The notes beneath the pieces are model-generated. The model was not told where the DNA came from. It saw nothing but the letters and a program-made list of their open reading frames with translations, and did not search any database. A stretch of 64,000 bases of DNA from Nyssa sinensis (Eukaryota > Streptophyta > Magnoliopsida > Cornales > Nyssaceae). The stretch covers positions 25,265,071 to 25,329,070 of the forward strand of contig CM018052.1 of assembly GCA_008638375.1 (NCBI GenBank), written 5' to 3'. Below, one piece after another: positions 33,401 through 44,590 of this stretch; position 1 is the stretch's first letter; each line of letters begins with the position of its first letter. The position numbers and the translations under genes were made by a program.

Positions 33401-36400
33401 GGGTTCGTTCCCTATCATTTAAACCGAGTTCTACACATAAAATGTCAAGACCCAACTCCCATAACCGAAACCTGTAACTCGAGTTTTCTCCCTAGTTTCT
33501 CGACCGTTTTATCTCATTCTTTTTGCATTATTTTCCTTATAACATGCTCTTTAAGATCATATACATCAAACTAATTATCATGCTTGAAAAAAAATAAAAC
33601 AGAATTGGGTCACTTACGGTTTTTGTTGGGTTTCTCTCTCTAGCCGTGCACCTCCTTCACCCTCTGGTTCCAAGCTTGATTCAAGCTCCAAGACTCTTCT
33701 TTCCAGAACTCTCTCTCTCTCTCTCTCGCTTTCTGCTTTTCTTTCCTTCTCTTCTCCCAACCGAGACCACCCTATATACACTAGCACATCCACTCCCACA
33801 CGTCTCTCACCACCAGCCATTTTCCTTGACTTCTTTCCCCCTGCTCAGCCACCCTGCTTTTCCCCCAATGCAGCTTTGCATTAAATGTAAAGCTGCCCTA
33901 TATACACCTATATATATATATGTATGTATATATACCACTCATCACACACACACACTAGACACACACACTCCACTAACACCACACACACACACACACCAGA
34001 TATGTTGCACACACACACACGGTGCACTGTTTTATATATATACATATGCATATCCACATACACATGTACATACATCATTCTACACATATACACATTTATA
34101 ATATCCCACACACATATACATGTTACATATACATAACACCCATGCAATAATAATAATATGCATATTACATAAATTTCACATTTTTAATAATAACAATAAT
34201 AAATAATAATAATAATAATAATAACCACAAAATTTTTATATAAAAAAAATAAATTTGAGGTCATTACAAGATTATTGGTAGCGTAATAGCTTCATCTATT
34301 AATTCAGTACAAGTACAAAATTAATTGAATACAAATGCATTAACTAATACAATTACAATTAATTGAAACCTATTCTTACACGTTCTCCGAACCACCTTGG
34401 AAACAAATTTTTCTGTCTTTGCTCAAGATCAGAACTTGATACATGTTCTCTCTGAAGCTCGATCGTATGCTCACTGCATAAGATGAGATATGTTATATGT
34501 AACTTACATTTGTATACTAACGTAGTATTGCAATGATTTTGATAAACTTACTTAAAATATGGCAATGTCTCCTCGCAGTTGTTGAGCACAGTGTAGTGGG
34601 CTCTTTCCAAGTCTTGAGGATGACACCATTCATATATACGGGCACCTATTGGCCGCACAGTCTGATTAAACACCGCAAGGCCAGTTCGTTGTTGCCCTGG
34701 ACATCTATCAGAATTTCGCTCTTGACGATTAAACCTTGTCTCAATATCTTCAAGATGCATAGAACAGAAGGTGAGACATTCAGCATCAATGTAAGCCTCA
34801 GCAATTGACCCTTCCGGTCGTGCTCTGTTACGCACATATTGCTTCAATGTGTGCAAATATCTGTTTTGATAATTAATCAGTTATAGATTAAAATAGTTAG
34901 GATGGATAGATAACACAATTCACAAAATTAAATGTACCTTTCTATTGGATACATCCAACGGTATTGGACAGGTCCGCCAATTTTTGCCTCATGAGGCAAA
35001 TGCACCGCTAAGTAGACCATGATATCGAAGAAAGCTGGAGGAAAAATCTGTTCCAACTTGCAAAGGATCACGACAACATCCCTTTCGAGCTTGTCAAGTA
35101 CATCCACATTCAAAGTCTTCGCACATAATTCTCTAAAGAAGCAACCCAACTCAGTTAATGTAGTAGATATGTCATCGGTGAGATACCCACGTAGTACAAC
35201 CGGAAGAAGTCGTTGTAAAAGGACATGGCAGTCATGACTCTTCAATCCGGATATTTTCCCTTCTATACATTTACACACCGAGATATATTCGATGCATATC
35301 CATCTGGGAACTTCACCGATTTAAACCACTCGTAAATCCTCATTCTCTCTGCGAATGATAACGTATACTATGCAGGAGGCGCGATATATTTATCATCGCT
35401 CCGTATTAGGTGCAGCTCTTTCCTTATTCCCAGCTCCTCCAAGTCTAACCGGGCTTTAACACTATCTTTTGTCTTCCCTTCAATGTTCATTACAGTTCCC
35501 AGCACATTATCACATTTGTTTTTCTCGATGTGCATCACATCCAAATTGTGCCTTAACTTAAGGGTCTCCCAGTACGGCAAATCAAAAAATATGCTATTCT
35601 TCGTCCAATTTAAGTCCACATCAGTACGCTTCCTCTTCTTACTACCTGGTATCTTCCCAAACCTCACTGGTTGGATGACTGCTAATTACGCCAACACGTC
35701 TTTGCCAGACAACAATGGAGGTGACAATCTGTGCTCAATTTGTCCATCAAACAGATGCTTCTGCCGATTTCGCCAATCATGTGATGGCAGTAGAAAACGA
35801 CGATGGCACATGTAACATATCTGCCTCCCATTTGACAAATGTAGGGAACATGCATCCTTATTGCAAACTGGACATGCTAGATACCCCTTAGTACTCCACC
35901 CAGACAGGTTCCCGTATGCTGGAAAGTCATTAATGGTCCACAGTAAAGCGGCATGCAATTGAAATGTCTCATTCTTAGAGACGTCGTATGCCTCCACTCC
36001 CACCTCCCACAATTCCTTCAACTCGTCCACTAAAGGACGCAAGTACACATCAATTTCATTACCAGGAGACTTCGACCCTGGAATAAGCAACGACATGTAG
36101 ATAAAGGGTTCTTTCATACATTTCCACAATGGCAAGTTATACAGCACAAGCAACACCGGCCACATGCTGTAAGCATTACTCATGTCACCGAACGGGTTGA
36201 AACCGTCGCTAGCCAGCCCAAGTCGTACATTACGCGGCTCATTTGCAAACCATTCGTGATTTGTATCAAACTCTGCCCAAGCTTGTGAATCTGCCAGATG
36301 CCTACATACATTTTCCTCAACAACATGCTTCTCCTTATGCCACCGCATATCTTCTGCCGTCTTCTGAGACATGTACAACCTTTGTAGCCTCGGTTTTACG

Positions 36401-37176
36401 GGAAAATATCTCAGCACCTTGTGCGGAATTGTCTTGCTCTTTCCTTCATTCAGCTTGTACCTAGGTTCGTGGCACACCGTACACTCCTTACATTGTTCAG
36501 TCTCCTTCCAAAATAACATGCAATCGTTTTTGCAAGCATGTATGGGAATATACCCGAGGCCCAAATCTCTTAATATTCTTTTCGCCTCGTAATATGATTT
36601 CGGAAGGGTCTCCCCAGTAGGAAGCGCTGCTTTAATCAATTCAATGGCCATAGTAACTGATTTGTTACTCCAACAGTTGAAGGTCTTAAGATGAAGGAGT
36701 TTCACGAGAAAGTCCAGTTTTGAAAACTTATCACAACCCGGGTATAACGGCTGCCTTGCTTCCCTCAACAACGACTCAAACGCGGTCGATGGTCCCATGT
36801 CACTCTTGTGACTACTCGCCCCAGTTGTAGCCCCCTGCAAGTCTACCAGCATTTGTGGCAAGCCTTCGTAACCAACCCCAACATTATCACCAAAGTCATC
36901 ATCGTCGTCTTCTTCTTCATTATCAAATACCACTCATACGTCAGGGCATTCCCCGTGAAATTCCCAACACGTATACCTCTTGTCCATCTTGTGTTCGAGT
37001 AGGTGCTCTTTAACCTCATCTATGTGCATATAATCCCTATTATTGCACCTCCTACATGGACATCTTATCCTATTTCTCCCATTTGCAGATGCACGAGCAA
37101 ACTCAATAAAATCTTTGATCCCCTTCACATACCCTGGCAAATGCCTGCCCCTCAAGTCCATCCAACTCTTATCCAT
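30434..37176 (-). pseudogene. tnp2-type CACTA transposase (TnpD-like), broken
   Basis: It encodes the DDE-type transposase that would cut the element ends. Coding blocks on the minus strand: 37176-34938, 34860-34552, 34473-34380, then an exon from about 34300 that the solo LTR splits (34269 / 31215), ending at 30434. Introns at 34937-34861 and 34551-34474 have GT-AG borders. Domains in order: transposase-associated N-terminus ('MDKSWMDLRGRHLPGYVKG'), tnp2 ('LGLASDGFNPFGDMSNAYS', 'PLLIPGSKSPGNEIDVYL'-type block), DUF4218 ('GLKSHDCHVLLQRLLP') and DUF4216 ('YTGLIVDGVRFHT', 'FKCDWWDV'), then an acidic tail. Lesions: TGA at 36934-36936, TAA at 35683-35685, TAG at 35365-35367, a frameshift near 35265-35280, and the LTR insertion. 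Confidence 0.88.
31216..34268 (-). mobile_element. gypsy solo LTR inserted in the tnp2 exon
   Basis: A 3053-bp block without retroelement proteins is flanked by 5-bp 'agatt' copies (31211-31215 and 34269-34273). On the minus strand it starts TGTAATGACCTC and ends GGGGCGTGAAA, where the usual end GTGACA appears mutated. Tekay/Del-type LTRs start and end this way. It contains a GC-rich, proline-codon-like patch (33040-33240) and many CA/TA microsatellites (33900-34140). A single LTR with a target duplication implies loss of the body by LTR-LTR recombination. ORFs inside it are chance. Confidence 0.8.
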
Positions 37177-37237
37177 TTTCGCCTACCTAATACAAGTCAA
37201 AAATGATACTCGTTATAAATATGAAACATGAATCCTA

Positions 37238-37660
37238 TCACCTCCAACTTCTCTCTAAAGGGTAAGGTGGTCCTATCCCATTCGTGAATGCACAATCTAC
37301 ATTACAATCAGCAGCAATCAAATGCTTGATTCCACTCGGACAAAATTTCGGCAGCATTTCCCCATGGTTCTCCAAGTATACGAGATAGACGTCAACACGC
37401 CTAAATATATACCCAGAGAACAATAGGAGACCATGCTGAAATTTTATCATAGTGAAATATTCAAGCATATGCGCTATTGATTGCAATGCAGATTTATGCA
37501 TTCCCGAACTATCCTCTCTGGACAATTCAAGAATCGATTTTCATATACACGAGCCCAATCGCGAATAAATCTCGCGACAAGATTCACATGTAATGAAAAT
37601 GACTCCTGAACGGGGCTAGGCTTACATGAATGCAATTAAAAAACTCATTAGTATAAGGGC
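37238..37660 (-). other. unrecognised potential coding block upstream of tnp2
   Basis: A 95-codon minus-strand ORF (37525-37238) and neighbouring frames ('HVNLVARFIRDWARVYEN' about 37590-37537) have a more protein-like composition than the surrounding AT-rich DNA. I do not recognise the sequence. It lies 60 bp upstream of the tnp2 start on the same strand. It could be an upstream exon, a captured gene fragment or chance. Confidence 0.3.
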
Positions 37661-40495
37661 AAACTCTGATTGTCAAACAGAGTTTTGCTTTAAAAAACAT
37701 TAACAATAGCATTCAAAATGCCAATACAAAATATATTGATCTTGGTTGATAACAAGTAAAAGCACCTAGCTTTCAATTTTTATCTATTAATTAAGTTCAT
37801 TCATCAACAATTATTTACTTCGCACCTGACAACAACAACTTAACTAACAAAAGAAAATCAATTGCTACCTAAAACCACTAACTGAGTTAATAGCTCAAGT
37901 GTATCTAGTTGATCTCTCAATCAATAGGACTCAAGAACTCTTATTACTTGGCAGCTAAAACAAAATAAAAATAAAAATTAATGGATTAGACACAATCAAC
38001 TAGTAAATAGCTAGATGTACTTAACAATAGACACTTGGAACACTGAAAGCACAGTTTCATAATCAAACTAGCTAATGGTCCAACAGTTTAAATAAAGATT
38101 ACATATATATGCAATACGTAAACTCATGTGCACATGTAGCCTCCAACTAAACTACTGGGACTAATGGTCCGAAGATCATTGAATATTTTTTTGAAATGAA
38201 TAGATAAGTTGGCATCTATTGGCATCTATTGGACCAGTCTTAGATAGGTATCTGATACACAATCATGGACCACTGTGCTTGTGGAGCGTTATTACACTCC
38301 AAAGTTGATATTGAATAGAAGTCATCAACACATAGTAATTGAAAGATTATTAGATTAAAGAATGAATTTGTTGGACCTTCAACTGATCATTAAATGATTG
38401 ATACATATTCCTAATAAGGAGACTCTTAGTGTCCATATGGCCCTGTTTGTAGTTAAGCTTTCATGTCAAATCAATTCCAGAAAAATGTTCCTTTTTGTCT
38501 CTTGATACACATGAAATGTAGCATCAAGTTTAATTATCTTATTTCAACATTTTTTTTAACAAATGTTTTAAATTTTTTTTTTTTTTTTTGGGTAGTTGAT
38601 GGAGATTAAATACTAAACTCATCATCAAAATGGAAATGATTATTTTTTTACTTTAGGAGGGAAAAGAAGGAGAAGGGAAAAGGTACAAATGAAATGGTAA
38701 GCAAGAATGGAATGAGGATTTTACTTCCCGGGAGGGGATTTTTGCTAATGTTTAATCATAAATTTAAAAATTAATGAAGTATAAAAATTTAATATTGATT
38801 GATAAATTTTTTTGATAAGTAACTAAATTTAACTAAAAGCTTATATTTTTTAGATACTTATCTCTTGACTCACTATTACTGGCGATGACAGAACTATGCT
38901 ATTTTTGGGCTGGGCTAGACTACGCTACAATTAATACTACTATTTAAATTTTAGAACTCACATTTACAAATCACATGTATTCATTAAGGCCCCAAGAAAA
39001 TTGTTGTGAGTATTGATGGTAAACAATTCAAAAATAATGTTAAGAGTTGATTAATAATTCAAAAAAATTTATAACTTCAAACTTTAAAAATGGTAAGTCG
39101 CAACATGATACCACACTCTTTTATAATTAAAAAAAAATTCATAACACAAAAAAATGTATTTATAGTTGACAACTTACCATCCACTAATTTACCCTAATTT
39201 TATACATAAAAAGTCAAAACTTATCATTCAGTACTATTTTGCACATATATAATTAAGAACTTGAATATTCAATATATTATCAGGGCTTTCCATATCACTG
39301 GTAAAAAAAAGTTATTGTTAATTTATTAAATAATGTTTCACAAATTTTATTTTTCGTTGAAGCCAAAAAAAAAAAAATAGTTAAGTTGGTAGCTAAAACT
39401 CCAAACGCTTGCCTAATTTCACACTTTAAAATTTAAAACTCACAATCTCATTCTAATTTTTTTTATGAAAAAGAAAGAAGAATTATTTTTTCACAGTGCC
39501 CAAAGCAATCTACAATTACAGTTAATAAATAAAATTTAAAAAAATCTCTAACTAATAATTATATCAATAATATTTATAAATAAAATAAATATAAAGTTTG
39601 ATGTAAACATCCAAGTCAAAAAAACAACAATAAAAGCAAGCAAATTTATGCTATTTTTTTATGTAAATTTTTTGCACAAAAAAATTAGATAATGAATCTT
39701 GACTATCAAATTAGTTTATGAATGCAAGAAAGTTCAAAAATAACTAGCAATAAATAAATATTCAATTGATCATCAAATATTTTTCCAAAAATAACATGCA
39801 TGTAAACTAATAAAATCACTCAAAGGGCTTCTTTTTCAACATTAGAGATATAAACTAGCATGGTTTTTTTCAATTAGTAAAAAGATCAATTCAAAACTTT
39901 TTGAAACCCTTTATTAAATTGAATGTGAAATCGTCCCAAACTCTTCAATGACAGCATCAAGATAGTAATGACACTAACCAAAAACTAAATCGATCTTCAG
40001 GAATTAGTTTACCAATGTGATTCATTTGAATCTCATTTCTCAAGTGTAGATTTAAAACTAATAAAAGCTGGTTAACCACTCACTTTCAAATCTAGACATT
40101 AACATTATTATTATGCTATAAAACAGAAAAATGAAAATACAAAACACAAGAAGAATCGAACATAGTAAATTAATATAATCATTCAAAGGGCTTCTTTTTC
40201 AACATTAGAGATATAAACTAGCTAGCATGGTTTTGTTAGTAAGAAATTTCAAACCGTTATACCAAGGCTTCACAAATACAATCAAATAGATGTGAGTTTG
40301 AGACAAAGAGAAGAGAAATTAATACTTCTATTGCCTACCTGATGAGCTTCTTGGCCTCCTGCAATGTGTTTCCCCCTTCACTTTTAAGCTTCTAACACTT
40401 TGGAAACAATGGAAACGAATGGAAACGGAGCTTGTGAGAGAGAGAAAGAGAGTTTGTGAGAGAGATAGCGAGCAATCGAGAAGATATATATGGGG
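37661..40495. other. AT-rich interior of the CACTA element
   Basis: No gene seen. A segment of about 65 bp containing 'caaagggcttctttttcaac' occurs twice, at about 39804-39869 and 40166-40234, about 360 bp apart. Long A and T runs are frequent. It lies upstream of tnp2 and presumably holds its promoter. Confidence 0.5.
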
Positions 40496-40819
40496 TTATT
40501 AGCGACGCACACTAGGCGTCGCTAATAACCCCAATGCGTGTCGCTAATGCTCCGTCCGTCATATTTGCGACGTGAAGACCTACAATGGACTATTTGCGAC
40601 GCACAGGTGCGTCGCTAAAGGCCACCTGGGCGTCGCTAATAGTTAGGTGCCAATTTTCAGGCGGGAAACTCATTTTTTTTATTAATTTTTTTCCGCATTA
40701 TTAGCGACGCCCATTGTGCGTCGCAAAAGGTCACTTTTAGCGACGCACATTGACCTTTAGCGACGCACAGTGTGCGTCGCTAATACTGTGCGTCGCTAAA
40801 ACTATTATTTTTTGTAGTG
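40496..40819. repeat. CACTA right subterminal repeats and terminus
   Basis: About ten GCGACG/CGTCGC hairpin units like those at the left end, ending with 'ttttttgtagtg'. On the minus strand this gives the canonical CACTACAAAAAATAATAG terminus. A long direct T-rich insert (40670-40695) separates two clusters. Confidence 0.88.
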
Positions 40820-41093
40820 GTAATTCCAAGACAAATTTTTTAAGGTATTTTTGGTATTTCACATTATTTTCCTATTGTCATAATTCTATGTATTTATAGT
40901 TAAAGAGTCACATCTCATTGTAACTTGTAACGCTTTCAGATCATAGTGAAATCATAGCAATCGTAGACGTAGTCTTATTCTGAGGTGAATCAAGTCAATC
41001 TTTGTGTTTTTATGTGTGCATGTGATTTTAAATTCATTGTCTTATTTGCTTTTGTGTTTCACCGATCCTGTTTATGTGATTATATTCATAACA
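40820..41093 (+). repeat. copia 5' LTR remainder
   Basis: The right copy of the 214-bp repeat (40820-41033) continues to the LTR end 'ttcataaca' at 41093. The 3' LTR of the same element (43959-44346) is visibly more diverged from it than the left copy at 24893-25106 is. Confidence 0.85.
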
Positions 41094-41095
41094 AT

Positions 41096-41108
41096 TGGTA
41101 TCAAAGCC
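41096..41108 (+). other. copia primer-binding site
   Basis: 'tggtatcaaagcc' two bases after the LTR end resembles the complement of the initiator methionine tRNA 3' end (consensus TGGTATCAGAGC), the usual primer site in plant copia elements. Confidence 0.8.
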
Positions 41109-43958
41109 TTAGGTTTGAATGGGAACGATGGCCGTATATGAAGGAAAAGTAAGAATCGATAAATTCAATGACACCATTTGGGTTCTAGAAGATGCAAATT
41201 GAAGATTATCTGTATCACAAGAAACTGTATCAACTTCTTATAAAATAGAAACAAAAAAAGATGAAAAACCCAGAGTGGAAACTCTTTGACAGACAAGCAT
41301 TGGGAGTTATTTTTTTAACGTTACCTCTTAACGTTGTGTTCAACATCGTGAAAGAGACGACAACAACAGGTCTGATGAAAGCTTTGCAAACATGTATGAA
41401 AAACCCTCTTCTTGAATAAGGTATATCTTATGTGTAAGCTATTAAATCTTAAGATGGCAAAAGGTGAGTCTGTAGCGGATCATCTGAATGAGTTCAATAC
41501 AGTCACAACTCAGTTGAGTTCTGTAAAGACTGAGTTTGATAACGAGGTTAGGGCTTTGATTCTTCTATCCAGTTTGCCAAAATGTCAGAATGGTACTATA
41601 ATAACATGAAGCAACTCTTCAAGTAAATTGAAACTAAATTATAATGATGTTCGTAACCTAATTTTAAAGGAAGAAATTGGCATAAGGGAATTAGAAGAAA
41701 TTTCAGGGTTTGCTTTGAATACAGAAGCCAAAGGAAGATCAGTCAACAGAAACTCAAATCGTAAAAAATCAGTATCTAAGCACAAAAGCAAGTTAAAATC
41801 TGGAGAGGCACGAAGTTGCTGGAACTATGGACAGAAAGGGCACTAGAAGGCAGATTATTCGGCACCAAAGAAGAAACAAGGTTATCAGAATAAAAAGTCT
41901 GGGAATGTTGCAATAGAAGATATTTGTGATGCCTTAATCTTAAACGTTGACAGTCCTTTTGAGTTTTGAATTTTAGATTCTAGGGCATTTTTCCATTCAT
42001 CCTCACACGGGAAAACCATGGAGAACTATGTAAGTGGTGATTTGGGGAAAGTTTATTGGGTTGATGATAAACCTTTAAATATTAAGGGTAAAGAAGATGT
42101 AAAAATAAGGTTGTCAAACGGGTCTATATGAAAAATACAAAATGTCAAACATATGCCTCGATTAGAAACGAATTTGGTTTCTGTGGGATAGCTTGATGAT
42201 AAAGGTCATATAGTAACATTTACGAGTGGGCTGTGGAAAATCTCTAGAAGGGCTATGGTTGTTGGTCATGGTATGAAGATTGGTACTCTTTATGTAACAA
42301 CAAACAACAAGAATGTAGTAATAGTTGCTAATGGAAAAGAAGCCTCACACTTGTGGCACCGTAGGCTTAGGCATATGAGTGAGAAAGTGATGAAGGTACT
42401 TTTTTCAAAAGAGAAATAGTCAAGTTTGAAATCAATTGATCTTGATTTGTGCCAAGATTGTATTTTTGGGAAGCCAAAAATGGTCAGTTTTTCTAAGGAT
42501 GGCAGGAACTCGAAAACAAAAAAATTGGATTTGATTCATACTGATGTATGGGAGCCTTCTCTAGTTGCATCTCTTTGGGAATCATATTATTATGTCACTT
42601 TTATCGATGATCTGACTAGAAATGTATGGGTTTATTTTTTGAAGAATAAATATGATATTTTTGCTACCTTTAAAAAGTGAAAAGCCTTGGTGGAGAGTAA
42701 AACAGATTTGAAAACCAAGTGTTTGATATCAGACAATGTAGGAAAGTATGGAGACAGTGAGTTCAAAAGGTTTTATGTTGATAATAGGATAAAAATGCAA
42801 AAAATGATTTAGAAAATACCTCAACAGAACGGTGTTGCAGAGCGCATGAACAGAACTTTAAATGAACTTGCTAGAGCCATGAGAATACATGTTGGATTTT
42901 CAAAGATGTTCTGGAAAAATGCAGTCAACACTACAGCATATCTAATAAATCGTGATCCATCTATTCCCTTGTATGGAGGATTGCTAGGGCTTGGAGCGGA
43001 AAAAAGATAAATATTTTACACTAAAAATTTTTTGACTGCGATTCATATATGCATATAGATTTACTAATAGAAGCAAGCTTGATCCTAAATCTGCTAAATA
43101 CATTTTTATTGGGTATGATATTGATGAATTTGGTTTCGATTTTGGTATGATAAAAACCGAAAAATAATTAGAAGTAAAGATGTTATAGTTAATGAGAAAG
43201 TAATGTATAAGGATAAGTCTGTTGTAAAATCTGATAGTTGTGAACAACATGCTGAGTTAGAAGAAATCACTGAAAGTGATGTAACTAATAAGGTTTAGGA
43301 TAATCCTAAAAATATTATTCCGCAAGTGGAACCACGTACTCCTGCTCCGACAATAATGTCCACTAGAGAGTCTAGGCCTATACAACATTATTCTTCTTTA
43401 TTATATTTTTTGTTTTTATCTGATGGTGATGAGTCAGAGAGTTATGATAAGGCTTTACAGGTTGGCGATTCAACCAAGTGAGAGTCAACTATATAGGATG
43501 AGATGGATTTTCTCATGACAAATCAGATATGGGAGTTGACTGATTATGAACTACTAAAAGACAAGAAAATTTTGCATAACAAATGGGTTTACATGGGTCA
43601 AAGAAAAACATGATGGAAGTAAGCGGTTCAAGGCTAGACTGGTTGTGAAAGGGTTTCAGCAAAAGGAATGTGTCAACTACACTAAAATTTTCTCTCCAAT
43701 TGTGAAGTTGACAGCATCAAACTTATGTTGGGAATTATGGCTGCTGAGGATTTGCATCTTAAGAAAATTAATGTGAAAATAATTTTTCCTCCATGGTGAT
43801 TTGGAGGAGGATATTTACATGAAGCAACCACAAGGTTTCATAGCACAAGGCAAAGAGGATTTGGTGTGCATACATAAGAAAAGCTTGTATGGTTTGAAAC
43901 AAGGCCCAAGGTAGTGGTATAAAAAGTTTGATGGTTTTTATGTGTAGATAGTGCATAA
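41109..43958 (+). pseudogene. Ty1/copia gag-pol, decayed and internally deleted
   Basis: Gag comes first ('GESVADHLNEFNTVTTQLSS', about 41466), with a zinc knuckle whose second cysteine is replaced ('CWNYGQKGH', about 41818). The pre-integrase motif 'HLWHRRLRHMSEKVM' (about 42350) and integrase follow: 'IHTDVW' with the first Asp (about 42536), 'ISDNVGKYGDSEF' with the second (about 42728) and 'PQQNGVAERMNRTL' with the Glu (about 42822). RT begins near 43500 ('NQIWELTDY') and stops after '[12 protein letters not shown]' (about 43875). The catalytic YVDD block and RNase H are missing. Many stops and frameshifts break the frame. Confidence 0.88.
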
Positions 43959-44346
43959 TGTTGGGTAATGTGAATCCTGATAAGTACTGTACACTAGCCC
44001 CTCGTCCGCGAATCTAACTTCGCAGTAAGTTGGCCAAGGGTTTCTGCCTAAATGAAGGGGTTCGAGGGCGTGTCCTCGAGGTGAATTTTTCTTAGGGTAT
44101 TTTTTATATTTCACATTATTTTCCTGTTATCCTAATTCTTTGTATTTATAGTTGAGGAACCACATCTCATTGTAACTTGTAACGCATTTCAGATTATAGT
44201 GAAACCGCAGCAGCCATGGACGTAGCCTTATTCTGGAGTGAATCACGTAAAGCTTTGTGTTCTTTTGTATGTATATGATTTTAGATTCATTTTCTTGTTT
44301 ACTTTTGTATCTCACTTGTCTTGGTCAAATGATTATATTCCTAACA
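43959..44346 (+). repeat. copia 3' LTR
   Basis: Homologous to 40820-41093 over its right two thirds ('cacatctcattgtaacttgt' is shared) and ends 'attcctaaca' at 44346. The left border is taken at TGTTGGGTAATG because RT sequence stops there; a deletion makes this uncertain. Confidence 0.7.
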
Positions 44347-44590
44347 GATACTTGCAGATATTCGTGCTTTTATTTATGTCGTTTTAGTTTCCATCTTGCC
44401 AATTTTGTTTTTTTTTTTTTTTTTGGTTTTGGAAGTGCCTGCAAAGGATTGTTTCAGCTCCAAGATGCCAATCTAGTTGGGATGTCGGGAGTTGATAATG
44501 ATGTTGTTACATTTTCTTTATTGTTTCTTTGTGTTCTCATATCTCTTCTTTCATCAATAAAATTCTTCTTTGCTGATCAAAAAATAAGTT
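44347..44590 (+). mobile_element. L1 3'-UTR fragment
   Basis: Non-coding L1 3' end: 'gtgcctgcaaaggattgttt', 'ctccaagatgcc' and a tail 'tttcatcaataaaattcttc' before an A-rich end. It resembles the 3' UTR at 6170-6365. A short 5'-truncated copy or the remnant of a LINE that the copia element entered. Confidence 0.6.

Larger units (their letters stand above)
25108..40819 (-). mobile_element. large CACTA (En/Spm-type) DNA transposon
   Basis: A 15.7-kb element bounded by CACTA (25108-25112) and TAGTG (40815-40819). Its coding strand is minus. In coding order it has a hairpin-rich subterminal region (40819-40496), about 3 kb of AT-rich DNA, a broken tnp2 transposase gene, a TnpA-like gene, a 161-bp tandem array and the other subterminal region. 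The right end is canonical (minus-strand CACTACAAAAAATAA). The left end (CACTATCAGCGACG) lacks the usual A-rich stretch after CACTA, so the true left end may be altered. The flanking 3 bp do not match; instead the flanks share a 214-bp direct repeat. Transposase stops and the solo LTR make it non-autonomous now. Confidence 0.88.

Noticed and set aside
33008..34147. Several ORFs of 66-178 codons on both strands
   Set aside because: They lie within the gypsy solo LTR and are made of proline/arginine-codon-rich and CA/TA-repeat sequence; no coding signature.
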